23,106 nt of DNA from Chromera velia (Eukaryota; Sar; Chromeraceae). A model generated the notes under the pieces. The model was given only the letters and a program-made list of their open reading frames with translations. It did not search any database and was not told the origin of the DNA. The stretch is taken from NCBI GenBank assembly GCA_018398765.1, contig JAHBMJ010001031.1, positions 5,553 to 28,658 of the forward strand. The letters are read 5' to 3'. Every line of letters starts with the position of its first letter. Positions within the stretch are counted from its first letter, which is position 1. Position numbers and translations under genes: made by a program. This document shows, piece after piece, positions 19,364-23,106 of the stretch.

Positions 19364-22300
19364 TCAGACCGAGGCGAGGGCCTCTGAGCTCTGTTGTCTG
19401 CTTGCCGCGTCGAGGTCGATGAACTCAGCGAGCAGAGACCGTCGAGCGATCAGCCGGGAGGGTACGGGGAGGGCAAACACGCTCAGCCTCCGAATGCATT
19501 TCACCCTCTGCACCCAGTCATGGAAAGGGAATGGTGAAAACCCGCAAACCGAAGGAAGTCGAAAGCTTCCATGCAGGAAAGACAATGCATCAACAGAGCC
19601 CAAACGGCAAGAAAAAGAACAGAAACACGTCTCTGATACCTACAAACATCTCCTCATCCATCCACACAAAGGACGCTGAAGCATCACTGAACCATTCAAT
19701 GAGAAGAACTCACCAACGACCAACAGAGGCCAAAATATGAACAACCTTAACAGACAGGGAAGAGCAGACACCGCACTTGATCAATCAGCACACATACAGC
19801 GCACAGACCATAGCCACAGGAACAGCCAAACAAAGAAACGAACCTACAAACCCACACACATACACACACCCCAACCCCGCCCACCTCTGCGAGATCCCCT
19901 CCCAGCGCGTCCGTGTTCACCCCCTCCCCCTCCCCCTCAGCGCTGCCCCCCGCGAGGGCCTCTGCCGCCTTTCGGCACAAAATCCCGGCCTCGGCAGGGT
20001 GGGATGAGTCGAACACAAAGTCGGCATGGGGCACAAATGGAAACACATTCCGCTCCTCTCCTGCCAGAAAAATCAACACATACACAATACCCATATTGAC
20101 ATCTATGTGTCCATATGCACACACACAATTGGATGAGGTCCGCACGTTCGCACGGAGGCGCGAACGAAATTACGTACCGGCAAACACGGACGCTTTCCTT
20201 GATTCCTATTGGACATTGACAATGCAATTGTCAGAAACTAGAAACACAAACGCACTACTCCCCAAACGAAAAGGCTGAGACAAAGAGAGGAGACGAAGGC
20301 ATCGTCATTCTTTCTTTTAAAGACAAGATTCTTCACTGAAAATCCAACCAAGGAAAAGTAAAGCCCCCAGACAGAGAACGGACAAAGGTCACTCCACCTC
20401 CAACCAATGTTCGACTTCTTCTTTGCGTAGTAAACTCATACTTCACGGCAAACATACAGTGCACACGCAAGCATCACAGACATCCACCCCCCCACTCCAC
20501 TTCCCCTCCCCGCCCTCCACACATACACACACATACACACACACGCATATATATCGATACATACATATACACAGACCTTCTCGCACTGCCTGCCACCTCT
20601 GCAGAGTCTCCAGAGGGCTGTAACCTCTCCACACGGCGTCCCTCACCAGTCGCCGAATCAAACTGCCCTCACACACACAATCGGCATGTAGGGACAGACA
20701 GACACAGGGACAGACATAGCAGACAGATATACATACATACACGCATGCAAACAAAGAAACAAACGAAAAAGAAAAGACACGAAAAAAAGTACTCCGCAGA
20801 CACCCGCACACAAAGAGCAAGGAGAGAAAGAGGGCACACAGAGTCCATCCACTTTCCGCCTTCGTGTTTCTTCCTGTTTTCCTCTCTCATTACACTCAAT
20901 TTGCAAAGGCAAAAACCAGGTCTCACAAGCAGAGGATTTGCCCCAGAAAGCCCGGAATGAAAATGAGACAAGCAGACAAGAACCGCAAATTATGATCGAG
21001 GAAGGGGGAAAAGAAAGCGCCGGATAGATCAACCGACCGACTGACCGACCGGCATGTGTGATTGGATGCGAACGAGAGATCGGAGAGCCGAGGCGGCACC
21101 AGAGGCAGAACGAAGACCCCCAGCCGAACGCTGCTGCAAGATGAATCGAAGAGATAAAGAAGGAGGACTTGAGAGAAAAAAAAGAAGTATGGAGGGAAGG
21201 AAGGAAGGAAGGAAGGAAGGAGGGATAAACACAAAAAAGCAGCAGAGAAAGAGATGTACGTGGAGAGACAAACAGGCAGCCAAACAGACAAGACAAAAAG
21301 ATAACAGAGTGAGACGCACAGGCGACAACCACAAAAGAAAAAACAACACAACAATCCCATTCAAGAGCGAGGCCCCCCTACAAGATGAGATCTGCCCACA
21401 TGCACAGAAGACGAAAGGGAATGAATACAGAGAAAGGCCAACATCCGCCGCGAACCAAAAACATGAGCTGTCACGCAGATTGCGCAAACCATGTAGAGGC
21501 CTACTTGCTCACAACTTCAGTGCTTCTCTTCTTCCCACTTCCCCCCCCCCCNCCCCCCCTACTCACTCATTGATTTCTGCAGGGTACAGCAACGGATTGA
21601 GACAGAAGAGGCCTTCCACGACAACCAGCTGCCTCCCCCGCAGCCACTGTGCGTGCTCCTGCACCAAGCCCATCTGCCTGCGTCTCTCCCCCTCTTTCTC
21701 CATTTCCTCTGGTGGACACGAGGGGGAAGAAGAGGAGGCACCCCCACGGGAAGGGAGAGACGGCAGTTGTTGTGCACAAGAAGCAGAAGAGGCAGAGGGG
21801 GCACCACAACCCCCAGTCCCCCCCTGCCTCTCCATATGATGAGGAGAAGAAGAAGAAGCGGACCTACCGTCTCCCCTTTCCCCCCCGTCTCCGCTTGCCA
21901 ACTGATCTCTTGCTCTCGAGACCGCTTCTGCCCCCGTGCCTCCTTCACCCAATTGTGGCTGGGGACTCGGAGGGAAGCTCTGCTGGAAGGCGATGGGCTC
22001 GGACAAGCATGCAAAGCGGCCAGAGGCGTCCAGAGGTTCCCCGCTTCCCCAGTCGCGAGAGGGAATCTCGACCCTCTCGCCTGCAAGACTCATACAGACA
22101 TACATACACGTATTGCGAAGCGCATGTATGCACGTGCACACAGGGTACTCTCATAAACTCCTTCACACGTGCAGACATTAATGCACGCATATTCTCAGGC
22201 AGGCAGGAAGAGAGACAGAGAGACCTGCTTACTTCCTCTGACGTGAGAACGAACTTCGACCTCTAAAGTCCTTCTTCTCTCAGACACAGAGACGGGAAAA

Positions 22301-22916
22301 GTATCACCACCCACCCACAGGTATAGAAGAGAAACCGAGACGGCAGCAAATAGACTGACCAAACTTCAGAGGAGCGAGACATACAGGAAGAGAAGAGAAG
22401 AGAGGGACAGGCATAAATATTAATGAATAAAGAGAATCAACAAATAAAGGTCAGGCCACAAAAGAATAGGGAAGGGAAAAGGAAGCGAAACGGAGTACGA
22501 AGGCCCTGCGCGTTTCCAAACATGTCGGCCCGACTATGTCTGCATCAATGCTGTCAGACTTTTTTGATACATACACCTACACATTTCTGACGTTTTGGGC
22601 GCCATGACCGACCATCCAAAAGACGTTTGAGGGTGTCTTGCAGTTTCGGCAATCTGAGTGCCTGGATACTCTCCCAGTCCAACTGCTGCGTCTGGCCCCC
22701 CTGCTGCTGCTGCTGCTGTGTCTGCCCCTGTATGGACGAGGAGGCCGTTGCCGTTGCCGTCACAGTCAACGAGGCTGCCGTCGACCCCCCCCCAGCACCC
22801 GAGGACGACGATGAGGATGAGGAGGACGAGGGGAGACCCCCTTCTGGTGGCATGGATCCAGAGACAGAGACAGAGACGGAGCTCTTCAGGCGGGGCACGG
22901 TCGGGTCGTTTTGACT
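19364..22916 (-). CDS. Uridine-kinase-like P-loop nucleoside kinase (phosphoribulokinase/uridine kinase family), 5'-incomplete
   Basis: Six minus-strand exons: 22916-22613, 22080-21567, 21133-21074, 20662-20577, 20060-19885 and 19507-19364 (stop TGA 19366-19364). All phases join, giving 427 aa of the C-terminal part. Signatures (partial-protein numbering) are LDWESIQALRLPKLQDTLKR (79-98) with LLDGERVEIP, LVVVEG (253-258, uridine-kinase strand), LIRRLVRDAVWRGYSP (294-309) with ETLQRWQAVREGEERNVFPF (311-330), ADFVFDSSHPAEAG and SLLAEFI near the end. This resembles the bacterial-type nucleoside kinases with RRIVRD, RGYS, RRGEE and SLLREFI motifs. Such enzymes phosphorylate nucleosides with a nucleoside triphosphate. 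The Walker A motif (GxxGxGKT) should lie upstream and is not in the window. Low-complexity Ser/Thr/Gln sequence (about 20-78) and a Gly/Ser/Pro-rich insert (about 115-240) enlarge the domain. The first exon listed starts after TCTGCAG (phase 0). Confidence 0.87.
20461..20575. repeat. CA/CATA-rich simple repeat in kinase intron
   Basis: Impure CA and CATA repeats lie directly downstream (in gene sense) of the exon ending at 20577. The sense strand reads TG/TATG, and the donor GTCTGTG merges into the repeat. Confidence 0.7.
21191..21223. repeat. (GGAA)n microsatellite in kinase intron
   Basis: GGAA tetranucleotides, reading (TTCC)n in the sense strand. It lies about 60-90 bases upstream of the acceptor at 21134. 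Confidence 0.85.
21541..21559. repeat. Poly-C run with an ambiguous base
   Basis: Nearly continuous C with an unresolved N at 21552. In the kinase sense strand this is a G-run beginning directly after the donor GTGAGTA. The exact length is uncertain. Confidence 0.85.
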
Positions 22917-22917
22917 C

Positions 22918-23016
22918 TGCAGACACACACACACACACACGGAGTTGCATGTGTTGGCGCGCACGGCTGTACACCGATGCACACAGAAAGAGGAAGCGCA
23001 CGGATGAGGACAGGCG

Positions 23017-23069
<53 letters not shown>

Positions 23070-23106
23070 GGGGGGGGGGGGGGGGGGGGGGGGGGGAGAG
23101 AGAGAG
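22918..23106. repeat. CA/GA/G-run simple sequence at the window end
   Basis: A short (CA)n at 22922-22940, then (CA)n(GA)n at 23024-23068 followed by 28 consecutive G (23069-23096) and GA again. This is probably intronic to the kinase gene. No upstream exon was identified in this stretch. Confidence 0.8.

Noticed and set aside
21649-22266. 205-codon plus-strand frame
   Set aside because: It is antisense to kinase exon 22080-21567, whose minus-strand frame carries the conserved LVVVEG motif and phased splice sites.

Overview
The window is nuclear DNA of a eukaryote. It has four spliced genes plus one single-exon gene, GT-AG introns and very dense (CA)n, (GA)n and (CAGA)n tracts. The introns combine 'GTNNG' donors with mostly 'GCAG' acceptors. 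One gene looks like a CrtR-type carotenoid hydroxylase, so a protist alga or a relative is plausible. A chromerid-like alveolate is my best but weak guess. All exon structures were assembled by eye from reading frames, splice sites and matching phases.

Layout: (1) 1-858 is AT-rich with no gene. (2) 859-3609 (-) is the molybdopterin synthase large subunit (MoaE/MOCS2B), three exons, 192 aa. (3) 3610-4166 is a 557-bp head-to-head intergenic region with two palindromes. (4) 4167-6282 (+) is ALKBH4, three exons, 511 aa. (5) 6283-7788 separates two convergent genes. (6) 7789-11533 (-) is a complete nine-exon 14-3-3 gene of 242 aa, hidden among microsatellites. (7) 11534-12190 is a second head-to-head intergenic region, with TGCATGCA and TGACGTCA. 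(8) 12191-13126 (+) is an uninterrupted tri-histidine membrane hydroxylase/desaturase resembling CrtR. (9) 13619-18805 is an LTR retrotransposon with a 5-bp target duplication. Its + left LTR was split by a hAT-like element that was itself split by a second hAT-like element. (10) 18942-19112 is a 54-bp perfect inverted repeat. (11) 19364-22916 (-) is the C-terminal part of a uridine-kinase-like P-loop kinase, six exons seen; its 5' end lies beyond the window or in the last 190 bases.

The genes do not form one pathway. They cover cofactor synthesis (MOCS2B), Fe(II)/2-oxoglutarate demethylation (ALKBH4), phosphoprotein binding (14-3-3), lipid or carotenoid oxidation, and nucleoside phosphorylation. 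The first four are arranged as two divergent pairs that meet tail to tail. The most informative structure is the three-layer nested transposon: removing both insertions restores two LTRs of exactly equal length (297 bp). They differ by about 37 substitutions, nearly all transitions.
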